From Solitalea canadensis DSM 3403 (lineage in GTDB: Bacteria; Bacteroidota; Bacteroidia; Sphingobacteriales; Sphingobacteriaceae), in contig NC_017770.1 of assembly GCF_000242635.2 (NCBI RefSeq), positions 3,112,669-3,176,668 of the forward strand: a DNA stretch of 64,000 nucleotides. Direction: 5' to 3'. Position numbers and translations under genes: made by a program. The notes beneath the pieces are model-generated. The model did no database searches. It was not told the DNA's origin and worked only from the letters and a program-made list of their open reading frames with translations. Position 1 is the first letter of the stretch; the number at the start of each line of letters is the position of its first letter. Shown here piece after piece: positions 35,376 to 43,918 of this stretch.

Positions 35376-35675
35376 ATTTATTGAAATTAAGAGAGGATTT
35401 ATGGATATAAAATTAATACCGGAACAGGTGTGTTTCCAATAATATAGATTAAGAAAATTAAGTTAAGCAAATAAGGATAAATAAGCAGCCAATAACTAAA
35501 AATAGCCCTATTCATAAACAAATAAGGTTCTTTCGTTTTAAAAAAATCAACAGCCTAATAAAACACCCTTGTAAATAGTTGAATTTACAAGGGTGTTGTA
35601 TTGCGTGACCATTCCTGTATCAAAATGTCTAATTCTTAACACTTAATCCAAATAGAAAAAGACGATAGAACGAGA
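35376..35675. other. Intergenic stretch with one terminator hairpin
   Basis: About 300 AT-rich bases between the GNAT gene start and the DoxX-like gene end. Only the hairpin at 35562-35597 is recognisable. Confidence 0.5.
35562..35597. terminator. Terminator hairpin, second copy of the tetR-type sequence
   Basis: AACACCCTTGTAAAT / ATTTACAAGGGTGTT with a 6-base loop. Both arms are identical to those at 23888-23922. On the minus strand it follows the DoxX-like gene and has an A/T flank. Confidence 0.8.
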
Positions 35676-36089
35676 TTAAGTTAGCGCTGTTTTGGCTAAT
35701 GAACCTGAATTTTGAGTAACACTTTGGGATAGTTTTGCCAAAGAAAAAGCACCTATAGCCATTGCCAAATCGCGTACAGCTACATCCAAATAGTTTCCAC
35801 TGGCAAGCAAACTTAAAGCAATCAAAACCAACCAGGCACATACCAGGTAAGCTCCTTTTTGAGGGTTTATAAAAACAAGAATCCCTGCTACAATTTCTAT
35901 CACCCCTACTATCATCATAAATACATGAGCACTAAAAGGTAGCATAGCTTCTAATGAAGGATGTAAGTATTTAGACCAGTCCGTTAATAAATTCGTAAAT
36001 TTATCAGCCCCGGCTACAATTGGGATAATTCCATAACTGAACTTCAATAGCGTTTGAACTCCAGTTAATGTTTTGCTCGAATGTTCCAT
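35676..36089 (-). CDS. DoxX-like four-helix membrane protein
   Basis: 137 residues, ATG start. Four hydrophobic segments (about 14-32, 53-75, 80-99, 104-120). It opens LLKFSYGIIPIVAGADKFTN with a following helix VFMMIVGVIEIVAGILVFIN, as in DoxX-type proteins. No cofactor motif is seen. It is divergent from an ECF sigma gene across a region with GTAACC/GGTTAC repeats and could be its target. Confidence 0.78.
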   Translation of the reverse strand: MEHSSKTLTGVQTLLKFSYGIIPIVAGADKFTNLLTDWSKYLHPSLEAMLPFSAHVFMMIVGVIEIVAGILVFINPQKGAYLVCAWLVLIALSLLASGNYLDVAVRDLAMAIGAFSLAKLSQSVTQNSGSLAKTALT

Positions 36090-36118
36090 ATTATTTTTGA
36101 TTTATATCCATTAGAGAG

Positions 36119-36168
36119 TCGTAACCTCAAAAGGGTTACAAAATTTAATTGATAAATTGTTGTAACCT
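36119..36168. promoter_or_regulatory. GTAACC/GGTTAC inverted-repeat cluster between doxX-like and sigma genes
   Basis: Three half-sites occur within 50 bp: GTAACC (36121), GGTTAC (36134) and TGTAACC (36161). The outer parts form the inverted repeat AAAAGGGTTACAAAATTT / AAATTGTTGTAACCTTTT. This could be an operator or an ECF promoter -35 set shared by the divergent genes. Confidence 0.45.
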
Positions 36169-36214
36169 TTTAGCCATTTAATACTCTATAAGCATATTCC
36201 TATTTCGTTTTTTT

Positions 36215-36865
36215 ATGATAACAAAAAAGCAAATCGATAATAACACCTTAAGCGATGAGGAAATTGTGAAAAGGATCGTAAATGGAGAAAGTTACCTATA
36301 TGAGCACTTGATGCGTAAATTCAACCTTCGTTTATTTAGGATCAGCATGTCAATTATAAATGATGAAATGGAGGCTGATGACGTTATGCAAACTGCTTAT
36401 ATCAACGCTTATATGCAACTTTCCAATTTTCAACACAAATCAAGTTTTAGTACCTGGCTTACACGAATTTTGATCAACGAAAGTTTGTTGCATAAAAAGA
36501 GAAAACTAAAACAAACGCAACTATTGGCAGCTCAAACAGATAATGAATACAGTAATGATAATCCACTAAGAAGGCTCATGAACAAGGAACTGAAAGTAAT
36601 TCTTGAAAAAGCTGTTTCTACCTTGCCCGAGAAATACAGACTAGTGTTTGTAATGCGAGAAATAGAAGAGATGAGTGTTAATGAAACAATGGAAATCCTG
36701 AACCTGGGCGAATCGAATGTAAAAGTCCGTTTAAACAGAGCTAAAGAAATGCTGCGAAGCGAGTTGAGCATCTATTATAAAACAAATGAGGTTTTCGAGT
36801 TTAATCTTATTCGATGTGACCGAGTAGTGAATTTTGTTATGAATAAGATTAATAAAGAAAGTTAA
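36215..36865 (+). CDS. ECF-subfamily RNA polymerase sigma factor
   Basis: 216 residues, ATG start. Region 2 is at about 30-95 (YLYEHLMRKFNLRLFRISMS, EMEADDVMQTAYINAYMQLS, FSTWLTRILINESLLHKKR) and region 4 at about 135-190 (TLPEKYRLVFVMREIEEMSV, NLGESNVKVRLNRAKEMLR). A 25-residue C-terminal tail (EVFEFNLIRCDRVVNFVMNK) extends beyond region 4 and contains one Cys; it resembles the tail of sigma factors that work without a classical anti-sigma. No anti-sigma gene follows, and no FecR/SusC pair is adjacent, so it is a different class from the one at 6103. Confidence 0.92.
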   Translation: MITKKQIDNNTLSDEEIVKRIVNGESYLYEHLMRKFNLRLFRISMSIINDEMEADDVMQTAYINAYMQLSNFQHKSSFSTWLTRILINESLLHKKRKLKQTQLLAAQTDNEYSNDNPLRRLMNKELKVILEKAVSTLPEKYRLVFVMREIEEMSVNETMEILNLGESNVKVRLNRAKEMLRSELSIYYKTNEVFEFNLIRCDRVVNFVMNKINKES

Positions 36866-37166
36866 CGTTTATAGCATACCCCTCCCCTTCAGACAGGATT
36901 AAAACTAAATCTGTCATCAATAGAAAGAAACTTCTTTCATCTGGTTATACCATCTATATAAACTCCAAATAATCAGCACCTACGGTTCAATCAGCAAAAA
37001 ACCGTAACTTGTATTGAGGCTTTAAATACCATTTTCTTAACATAAAAATTCTTGCCTCCTTTTTACTGTCAGCTTATTCATCAAAAAAATATTCATTCAT
37101 TTAGAATCAATCTAAACAATAGTTATAATTAAATGTTAAAGATTATAGATTACTGAATTACCTGAT
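36866..37166. other. Leader region of the suf operon
   Basis: About 300 bases without a gene. A 7-bp inverted repeat GAAAGAA/TTCTTTC with a 2-base centre at 36923-36938 is a possible operator. No TAnnTTTG box or Fur/IscR-type site could be assigned confidently. Confidence 0.4.
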
Positions 37167-38618
37167 ATGAGCACTAACAATAAAGATCTAATTACGGAAA
37201 TCACCGGTTCGGAATATAAATATGGGTTTTATACCGATATAGAAATGGAATTTGCGCCAAATGGATTGAATGAAGACATCATTCGCTTTATTTCTGCCAA
37301 AAAAAATGAACCAGAATTTATGCTTGAATGGCGTTTAAAGGCCTTCCATTATTGGCAAACGATTGAAGAACCAAGGTACTGGCCTAACATTACCTATCCA
37401 GAGATCGATTACCAGGCCATCAGCTATTTTGCTGCTCCTAAACAACCGAAGAAATACAACAGTTTAGATGAAGTGGATCCTGTTTTAAAAGCAACCTTTG
37501 AAAAGCTGGGAATTTCTTTGGAAGAGCAAAAACGATTTGCAGGTGTGGCCGTAGACGCGGTATTTGATTCGGTTTCCATTGCTACCACTTTTAAAGAAAA
37601 ACTGAAAGATGCTGGCGTTATCTTCTGCTCAATCAGCGAAGCAATTCAAGAACACCCGGAATTGATAAAGAAATACATGGGAACAGTGGTGCCGCTCACT
37701 GATAATTTCTTTGCTTCATTAAACTCAGCCGTATTTACCGATGGGTCATTTGTGTATGTTCCAAAGGGAGTACGCTGCCCGATGGAGTTATCTACTTATT
37801 TCAGGATCAACGCTGAAAACACCGGACAGTTTGAACGGACTTTAATTATTGCGGATGAAGGTGCTTATGTGAGTTACCTGGAAGGCTGTACCGCTCCTAT
37901 GCGTGATGAAAACCAGCTTCATGCAGCTGTAGTGGAACTTATTGCGCTCGATAATGCGGAAATAAAATATTCAACTGTACAGAATTGGTACCCGGGAGAC
38001 AAAGATGGTAAAGGTGGAATTTTCAACTTCGTTACCAAACGGGGAATCTGTTCAGGTAAAAACTCAAAAATCTCCTGGACACAGGTAGAAACCGGATCCG
38101 CTATTACCTGGAAATACCCTAGCGTTATTTTAAAAGGGGATAATTCTATTGGAGAGTTTTACTCAATAGCTGTAACCAATAACATGCAACAGGCCGATAC
38201 AGGAACAAAAATGATTCACCTGGGCTCCAACACGCGTAGTCGCATTATTTCAAAAGGTATTGCCGCCGGAAAAAGCAATAATACTTACCGGGGACTGGTT
38301 AGAGCAGCCAAAAAAGCGGACAATGTGCGTAATTACACCCAATGTGATTCATTGCTGATAGGCGATAAATGTGGCGCTCATACTTTTCCATACATCGAAA
38401 CTAAAAACAACACAGCTCATATTGAGCACGAGGCCACTACCTCCAAAATTGGGGATGATCAATTATTCTATTGCAATCAGCGAGGAATCGGCCCTGAAGA
38501 AGCTGTAGGGTTGATTGTAAACGGTTATTGTCGGGAAGTGTTAAATCAATTACCGATGGAATTTGCAGTTGAAGCCCAAAAACTATTAGCCGTAAGTCTG
38601 GAAGGAAGTGTTGGATAA
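37167..38618 (+). CDS. sufB: Fe-S cluster scaffold protein SufB
   Basis: 483 residues, ATG start, full length. SufB signatures: [80 protein letters not shown] and the ending [20 protein letters not shown]. With SufC and SufD it forms the SufBC2D scaffold on which sulfur from SufS/SufE and iron are assembled. It is the first gene of a six-gene operon (sufB-C-D-S-E and a DUF59 gene), all on the plus strand with short gaps. Confidence 0.98.
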   Translation: MSTNNKDLITEITGSEYKYGFYTDIEMEFAPNGLNEDIIRFISAKKNEPEFMLEWRLKAFHYWQTIEEPRYWPNITYPEIDYQAISYFAAPKQPKKYNSLDEVDPVLKATFEKLGISLEEQKRFAGVAVDAVFDSVSIATTFKEKLKDAGVIFCSISEAIQEHPELIKKYMGTVVPLTDNFFASLNSAVFTDGSFVYVPKGVRCPMELSTYFRINAENTGQFERTLIIADEGAYVSYLEGCTAPMRDENQLHAAVVELIALDNAEIKYSTVQNWYPGDKDGKGGIFNFVTKRGICSGKNSKISWTQVETGSAITWKYPSVILKGDNSIGEFYSIAVTNNMQQADTGTKMIHLGSNTRSRIISKGIAAGKSNNTYRGLVRAAKKADNVRNYTQCDSLLIGDKCGAHTFPYIETKNNTAHIEHEATTSKIGDDQLFYCNQRGIGPEEAVGLIVNGYCREVLNQLPMEFAVEAQKLLAVSLEGSVG

Positions 38619-38683
38619 TGCTCAATGGGAGCTATGAGATCAGCAGTATTGCTTTAATTAACTAATCTAAAATCAGTTCTGAA

Positions 38684-39445
38684 ATGCTGAAAATTAAAAA
38701 TCTGAAAGCCGGTATTGGCGACAAAGAAATATTAAAAGGAATTAGCCTTGAAGTGAAGCCAGGAGAAATTCATGCCATTATGGGACCCAATGGGTCGGGA
38801 AAAAGCACGTTGGCTTCTGTATTGGCCGGACGAGAAACCTATGAAGTAACAGGTGGTTCAGTGTATTTTAACGATCAAAACCTGCTGGACTTGGCACCAG
38901 AGGAGCGGGCAAGAGAAGGGATTTTTTTGGCCTTCCAATATCCTGTTGAAATTCCCGGAGTAAGTTCTACTGTCTTTTTGAAAACTGCCCTGAATGAAGT
39001 ACGAAAACATAAAGGATTAGAACCTTTGGATGCAGTAGAGTTTCTTAAACTACTAAAAGAGAAAATGAAATTTGTGGAGATCGACAAAGCATTACTTAGT
39101 CGTTCTTTAAACGAAGGGTTTTCGGGAGGTGAGAAAAAGCGAAATGAAATTTTCCAAATGGCCCTGCTCGACCCTAAACTGGCCATTCTTGATGAAACCG
39201 ATTCTGGACTGGATATTGATGCTTTAAAATTGGTCGCGAATGGCGTTAACAAATTGCGTAATAAGGATAACGCATTCATTGTGATTACTCACTATCAGCG
39301 GCTACTGGAATATATTGTTCCTGATTTTGTACATGTGTTGCACCAAGGGAAAATTGTAAGATCTGGCACTAAGGAGCTTGCTTTAGAATTAGAAGAAAAA
39401 GGATATGACTGGCTTAAAGATGAAGTTCTAGCTGATCCTAAGTAA
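38684..39445 (+). CDS. sufC: Fe-S assembly ATPase SufC
   Basis: 253 residues, ATG start. ABC-type ATPase: Walker A GPNGSGKST, the signature SRSLNEGFSGGEKKRNEIFQ (SGGE) and Walker B LAILDETDSGLDIDAL, all characteristic of SufC rather than a transporter. It powers conformational change of the SufBCD scaffold. It lies 65 bp downstream of sufB and 26 bp upstream of sufD. Confidence 0.98.
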   Translation: MLKIKNLKAGIGDKEILKGISLEVKPGEIHAIMGPNGSGKSTLASVLAGRETYEVTGGSVYFNDQNLLDLAPEERAREGIFLAFQYPVEIPGVSSTVFLKTALNEVRKHKGLEPLDAVEFLKLLKEKMKFVEIDKALLSRSLNEGFSGGEKKRNEIFQMALLDPKLAILDETDSGLDIDALKLVANGVNKLRNKDNAFIVITHYQRLLEYIVPDFVHVLHQGKIVRSGTKELALELEEKGYDWLKDEVLADPK

Positions 39446-39471
39446 CCCTTAATCTGTAATTTTTACTAAAT

Positions 39472-40770
39472 ATGATTACCACAGAGCTAACTGATATAAA
39501 ATCGAAAGTAATAGCATGGTTTGAGTCTTTGCCTGTTGATCTGGCAAATGCAGAACAGCGTAAAACTGCTTTGTCTAATTTTCTGGAAGGAGGCTTCCCT
39601 ACTATTAAAAATGAGGATTGGAAATACACGAGCGTCAACAAAATTGTAAACATTCCGTACGAGCTCACAACAACTTCAACTGGTAGTTTTACACAAAAAG
39701 AGCTGTCGCAGTTTCCGTTTACTAACCTTGATGTCTACTACCAAGTATTTATCAATGGTCATTATAATGCCCGGCTTTCCAACTTTCCTAGCACAGAGAA
39801 CGGACTTACTATTTCTCATTTAAGTGATCCTGCAGCAAAGGAACTAGCAAACAAATATTTCAATACGGTGGCCAAAAATGATTCAGGTTTTGCATCACTT
39901 AACACCGCATTGACTACCGATGGTACCCTTATCCATCTTTCACCGGGAAAGAATTTAGACAAGCCTTTATTCCTGGTATTTATTGCCGATTCAAGGATTG
40001 AAACGCCCTTAATTCAGCCTAGAAATATAATTGTGGCCGAAAAAAATAATGAGCTGCAACTGGTTGAACTCTTTCTATCCATAGGCGAAAATCAAAGCCT
40101 GACCAATTCGATAACCGAAGTTCTTTGTGGAGAAAATGCACATATCGACTACACAAAAATTCATCTGGAGGGTGACAATAATTATCATGTTGCTACCACT
40201 CAATTCGAGTTGCTTAGGGATGCGTCTGTTTCTTCACATACGTTAAGTATTGATGGGGGCTTTATCCGAAATAACCTGAATTTTGTATTGAAGGATAAAA
40301 ACTGCAATGTTTTACTCAATGGAATTTACCTTCCCAATAGGCAGCAGTTTATGGACAATCATACATTGGTTGATCATGCATCGCCCGAGTGTTATAGCAA
40401 TGAACTCTATAAAGGTATTGTAAACGATAGTGGAACAGCTGTTTTCAATGGCAAAATCATGGTACGGCGCGATGCACAAAAAACCAACGCTTACCAGCGA
40501 AATATGAACATGTTGTTAAGTACGGAAGGCAGTGTGAACACCAAACCTCAACTGGAAATTTTTGCTGATGATGTGCGATGTACGCACGGGGCAACAACAG
40601 GACAAATTGATGAAGAAGCTGTTTTTTACCTTCGGTCGAGAGGACTTTCAGCAGAAAATGCCAAAACACTGTTGATGAATGCCTTTGCCGATGAAATTAT
40701 AGAGCACCTTAAAGTGGAGGATATCAAAAAAAAGTTAAAGAAATTGATATCGGCTAAATTAACCCAATAG
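39472..40770 (+). CDS. sufD: Fe-S cluster assembly protein SufD
   Basis: 432 residues, ATG start. A SufB-paralogous right-handed beta-helix with typical SufD features: FPTIKNEDWKYTSVNKIVNI near the N-terminus, FMDNHTLVDHASPECYSNEL, YKGIVNDSGTAVFNGKIMV, FADDVRCTHGATTGQIDEEA (with the conserved Cys and His) and VFYLRSRGLS. It pairs with SufB and SufC. It is slightly more divergent than SufB, as usual. Confidence 0.97.
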   Translation: MITTELTDIKSKVIAWFESLPVDLANAEQRKTALSNFLEGGFPTIKNEDWKYTSVNKIVNIPYELTTTSTGSFTQKELSQFPFTNLDVYYQVFINGHYNARLSNFPSTENGLTISHLSDPAAKELANKYFNTVAKNDSGFASLNTALTTDGTLIHLSPGKNLDKPLFLVFIADSRIETPLIQPRNIIVAEKNNELQLVELFLSIGENQSLTNSITEVLCGENAHIDYTKIHLEGDNNYHVATTQFELLRDASVSSHTLSIDGGFIRNNLNFVLKDKNCNVLLNGIYLPNRQQFMDNHTLVDHASPECYSNELYKGIVNDSGTAVFNGKIMVRRDAQKTNAYQRNMNMLLSTEGSVNTKPQLEIFADDVRCTHGATTGQIDEEAVFYLRSRGLSAENAKTLLMNAFADEIIEHLKVEDIKKKLKKLISAKLTQ

Positions 40771-40785
40771 ATGACATAAGTGAAG

Positions 40786-42027
40786 ATGAAAGACCAGCTA
40801 ATTGAATCTAAATTTAACGTGGAGGCCATCAGAAAGGTATTTCCGGTACTAAACCAGGAGATAAACGGTTATCCCTTGATCTATTTTGATAATGCCGCAA
40901 CCTCTCAAAAACCCCAGCAAGTAACAGACGTGCTTCTGCGTTACTATCATACCGATAATGCAAATATCCACAGAGGCATACATACTTTAGCCGAAAGGGC
41001 AACCAGTGCCTTTGAAGAAACACGGGAAGCTGTAAAAGATTTTATTCATGCTGCGGAAGTTGAAGAGATCATTTTTACTAAAGGCACTACTGAAGGAATC
41101 AATCTTGTTGCACAAACATTTGGCAAGGCTAACCTGATAGAAGGAGATGAAGTGATTATTTCAACCATGGAACATCACTCCAATATTGTTCCCTGGCAAA
41201 TGATCTGTAATGAAAAAGGTGCCAAACTCAAAATACTTCCTATTACCAATGAAGGTGAACTGATTTGGGAGACTGCAGAGCAATTGATTACGTCGAAAAC
41301 CAAAATCGTAGCTCTAGTTTTTGCCTCGAACTCGTTGGGTTCAATAAATCCTGTTCAAAAAATAATTGAATTGGCCCATAATGCGGGAGCAAAAGTATTG
41401 TTGGATGCCGCTCAGGCAGCCGCTCACCTCGAAATAGATGTACAGAAATTGGATTGCGATTTCCTGGTATTTTCCGGACATAAAATTTATGGACCTACTG
41501 GTGTTGGCGTATTATATGGAAAAAGGGCGCTACTAGAGGCGATGCCTCCTTACCAGGGTGGCGGTGAAATGATTCAGGAGGTAACTTTTGAGAAAACCAC
41601 CTATAATGAACTTCCTTATAAATTCGAAGCCGGAACTCCCAATATTGCCGATGTAATTGCTTTGCAAGCTGCCATCCATTTTATCAATAAAATTGGAAAG
41701 GAGGTGATTGCCAAACATGAGCACCGCCTGATGGTTCGTGCAACGGAAGGATTAAAAAGAATTCCTGAAATTAAGTTGATTGGAACAACCAAAAACAAAA
41801 TAGGTATTGTTTCATTTCTAATAGAGGGTATGCATCACTTAGATGTAGGTATTGTGCTTGATGCCAAAGGGATAGCGATACGAACCGGTCATCACTGCAC
41901 ACAACCTCTTATGAATTTCCTTAAGATTGAGGGTACCTGCCGGGCTTCATTTGCAGTTTATAATACCGAACAGGAAGTTGATTTCTTTTTAGAAAGCGTA
42001 GCCCGAATTGTTGCAAGGAGGAAATGA
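40786..42027 (+). CDS. sufS: Cysteine desulfurase SufS
   Basis: About 413 residues, starting at ATG 40786. A GTG two codons earlier (40780) is an alternative. Class V aminotransferase fold: ATSQKPQQVTDVLLRYYHTD, TMEHHSNIVPWQMICNEKGA, the PLP lysine in SGHKIYGPTGVGVLYGK, and the persulfide cysteine in RTGHHCTQPLMN. It takes sulfur from cysteine and hands it to SufE. Its stop codon overlaps the first sufE ATG (ATGA). Confidence 0.97.
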   Translation: MKDQLIESKFNVEAIRKVFPVLNQEINGYPLIYFDNAATSQKPQQVTDVLLRYYHTDNANIHRGIHTLAERATSAFEETREAVKDFIHAAEVEEIIFTKGTTEGINLVAQTFGKANLIEGDEVIISTMEHHSNIVPWQMICNEKGAKLKILPITNEGELIWETAEQLITSKTKIVALVFASNSLGSINPVQKIIELAHNAGAKVLLDAAQAAAHLEIDVQKLDCDFLVFSGHKIYGPTGVGVLYGKRALLEAMPPYQGGGEMIQEVTFEKTTYNELPYKFEAGTPNIADVIALQAAIHFINKIGKEVIAKHEHRLMVRATEGLKRIPEIKLIGTTKNKIGIVSFLIEGMHHLDVGIVLDAKGIAIRTGHHCTQPLMNFLKIEGTCRASFAVYNTEQEVDFFLESVARIVARRK

Positions 42028-42467
42028 AAATGCATAAAACCGTAAACGACATACAAGAAGAGATAATCGATGAGTTTTCATTTTTAGGAGACGATAGAGA
42101 AAGTGCTGTTTTCTACATGATGGAGCTGGGAAATAAGCTTGCACCTCTTGATGATCGCTATAAAACAGAGGAATTCATAGTGAAAGGCTGCCAATCAAAG
42201 GTATGGTTGACAACTGACTTTACGGATGGCAAAGTCATCTTTAAAGCCGACAGTAATACGGAAATCACTAAAGGTTTGATCAGTATGTTGATACGTATCT
42301 GGAGCGAGCGAACACCTGAAGAAATCATCAATACTGATTTATATTTTATAGATAAGATTGGGATGAAAAACATGGTGGGTTCGCAGCGCTCGAATGGGTT
42401 TGCAGCGATGATTAAACTAATGAAATCATACGCTCTGGCCTACCAAACCAAAGAACGGGTAAATTAG
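42024..42467 (+). CDS. sufE: Sulfur-transfer protein SufE
   Basis: 147 residues from the overlapping ATG; a second ATG at 42030 is a real alternative. The strong Shine-Dalgarno-like AAGGAGG at 42015-42021 lies 2 bases from the first and 8 from the second, which favours the second. SufE features: IQEEIIDEFSFLGDDRESAV, the active Cys in EFIVKGCQSKVWL, and GLISMLIRIWSERTPEEI. It accepts persulfide from SufS and delivers it to SufB. Confidence 0.96.
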   Translation: MKMHKTVNDIQEEIIDEFSFLGDDRESAVFYMMELGNKLAPLDDRYKTEEFIVKGCQSKVWLTTDFTDGKVIFKADSNTEITKGLISMLIRIWSERTPEEIINTDLYFIDKIGMKNMVGSQRSNGFAAMIKLMKSYALAYQTKERVN

Positions 42468-42515
42468 CCTTTAGGGATTAATCCACTTGTCATACTTTAA
42501 CAAAATACTTTCGAC

Positions 42516-42845
42516 ATGGAAACCAATTCAAAAAAAACATTTGTGGAAGTTCAGCTCGAAGCTATTGCCGCTGTGCAAACCTGCTACGATCCGGAAATCT
42601 CTGTAAACATTTACGAACTGGGCTTGATCTATGAAATAAACGTCTCGGTAGATCTGGATGTTCAAGTGATCATGACATTAACCTCTGCTTTCTGCCCAGC
42701 AGCTCAAACATTGCCACTAGAAGTTCAACATAAGATAGAAGCTATTGAAGGTGTAAAAACTGTAACTGTTGAAATGACTTTCGATCCTCCATGGACACAA
42801 GATATGATGAGTGAAGCAGCTAAACTGGAGCTAGGTCTTTTGTAA
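42516..42845 (+). CDS. DUF59/MIP18-like Fe-S assembly accessory protein
   Basis: 109 residues, ATG start. A single DUF59 domain: TCYDPEISVNIYELGLIYEI, the cysteine motif LTSAFCPAAQTLPLEVQ, and VEMTFDPPWTQDMMSEAAKL. Such proteins close many suf operons and help deliver clusters to target proteins. It lies 48 bp after sufE and is followed by a strong terminator. Confidence 0.94.
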   Translation: METNSKKTFVEVQLEAIAAVQTCYDPEISVNIYELGLIYEINVSVDLDVQVIMTLTSAFCPAAQTLPLEVQHKIEAIEGVKTVTVEMTFDPPWTQDMMSEAAKLELGLL

Positions 42846-42932
42846 AAGTAGCTATAATGAAGGACGATTGATATTGTTACCGATCTATTGCCCCGATAGA
42901 GACATCTTAAATTGGCAACTTGAGTCTAATTA

Positions 42933-42978
42933 AAAACGGAAAAGCCTTATTCAATAATGAATAAGGCTTTTCCGTTTT
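42933..42978. terminator. Bidirectional terminator between suf operon and porP
   Basis: A 21-bp perfect inverted repeat (arm AAAACGGAAAAGCCTTATTC plus A) with a 4-base loop, flanked by A- and T-runs. Confidence 0.95.
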
Positions 42979-42995
42979 AATTAGGTGTAGATTTA

Positions 42996-43907
42996 TTACC
43001 TGCTTTTTGTAAACAGAGAAATCTTCATGTTCAATGATAAGTTACCATCTGTATACGTTCTTAATGCTTTAGTTTCAGATGTATACAATGCAAGCAATTG
43101 TATTCTTGAAAGCATGTTAACGCCAAGACCTACCGTATAACTCTTTGTTGAGTGATAAATAGCCTGAATATCAGCCAGGTTACTAGCAACCTTAACATTT
43201 ACGCCTGCATCCCAAATATCGGTATTGCCTTTTACCATGGTGTATGAAAGCTTTGGCTCAATACTGCTTAGCTCTTCTCCCATATTAATTTTATAGGATG
43301 CAGCTGAATAAAGAACCGAGCGATCGATGGTACTGTAGGTTTCTTTCACAATGTAATTGCGAATGGTAGGCATAGCCGCCTGCAGTGTTAATCCACTACC
43401 TGTGTAAGCAATACCAAAATCACCGTCCATATAAGCTCCTCTGGAGTTATACTCCTGTAGTGAAGGGTCGTTCTGATCTCCATCCACCTCGTTAATCGGT
43501 AAACTGTTATTTTCAACAGCTGCCGATAGACCAAAGTGTAATGTTTGTCCGTCACCACCTACAGGTAAGTGGTAGGCATATGATAATGCCACACGTGTTT
43601 TAGTTAACAGCCCCGCTTTTTGGTTCGATAAATTAAGACCTAACCCTACTCTTTTACCTAAATTATAATCGGCAGTAAGCAATTTATTCACCGAAGAGCC
43701 CGGCATATCATCATACTGTTTATTATATGACAGGTTTAAATTCAAACTTGAATCTATACCGGCCATTGCCGCATTTGCCTGGTATTGGTTAAAGAAAAAT
43801 TGAGCCGGACCAGGGTTACGTTGTGCCTGGGCGGAATAGGTAATTCCGCCAAGTAACAAGGTTAGTAAGATCAGCTGTTTGCTTATATTTTTTGTTAATG
43901 ATTTCAT
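42996..43907 (-). CDS. PorP/SprF-family type IX secretion outer-membrane protein
   Basis: 303 residues, ATG start. A signal peptide (about 1-28, ending TYSAQAQ) is followed by the family pattern PAQFFFNQYQANAAMAGID, LNLNLSYNKQYDDMPGSSVN and a barrel ending LSLNMKISLF. PorP/SprF proteins are 14-strand-type outer-membrane partners required for surface attachment of the large T9SS cargo encoded next to them. It starts 11 bp after the giant adhesin gene on the same strand, so it is cotranscribed, and it is presumably that protein's dedicated anchor. Confidence 0.94.
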   Translation of the reverse strand: MKSLTKNISKQLILLTLLLGGITYSAQAQRNPGPAQFFFNQYQANAAMAGIDSSLNLNLSYNKQYDDMPGSSVNKLLTADYNLGKRVGLGLNLSNQKAGLLTKTRVALSYAYHLPVGGDGQTLHFGLSAAVENNSLPINEVDGDQNDPSLQEYNSRGAYMDGDFGIAYTGSGLTLQAAMPTIRNYIVKETYSTIDRSVLYSAASYKINMGEELSSIEPKLSYTMVKGNTDIWDAGVNVKVASNLADIQAIYHSTKSYTVGLGVNMLSRIQLLALYTSETKALRTYTDGNLSLNMKISLFTKSR

Positions 43908-43918
43908 GTCTGATTCCG

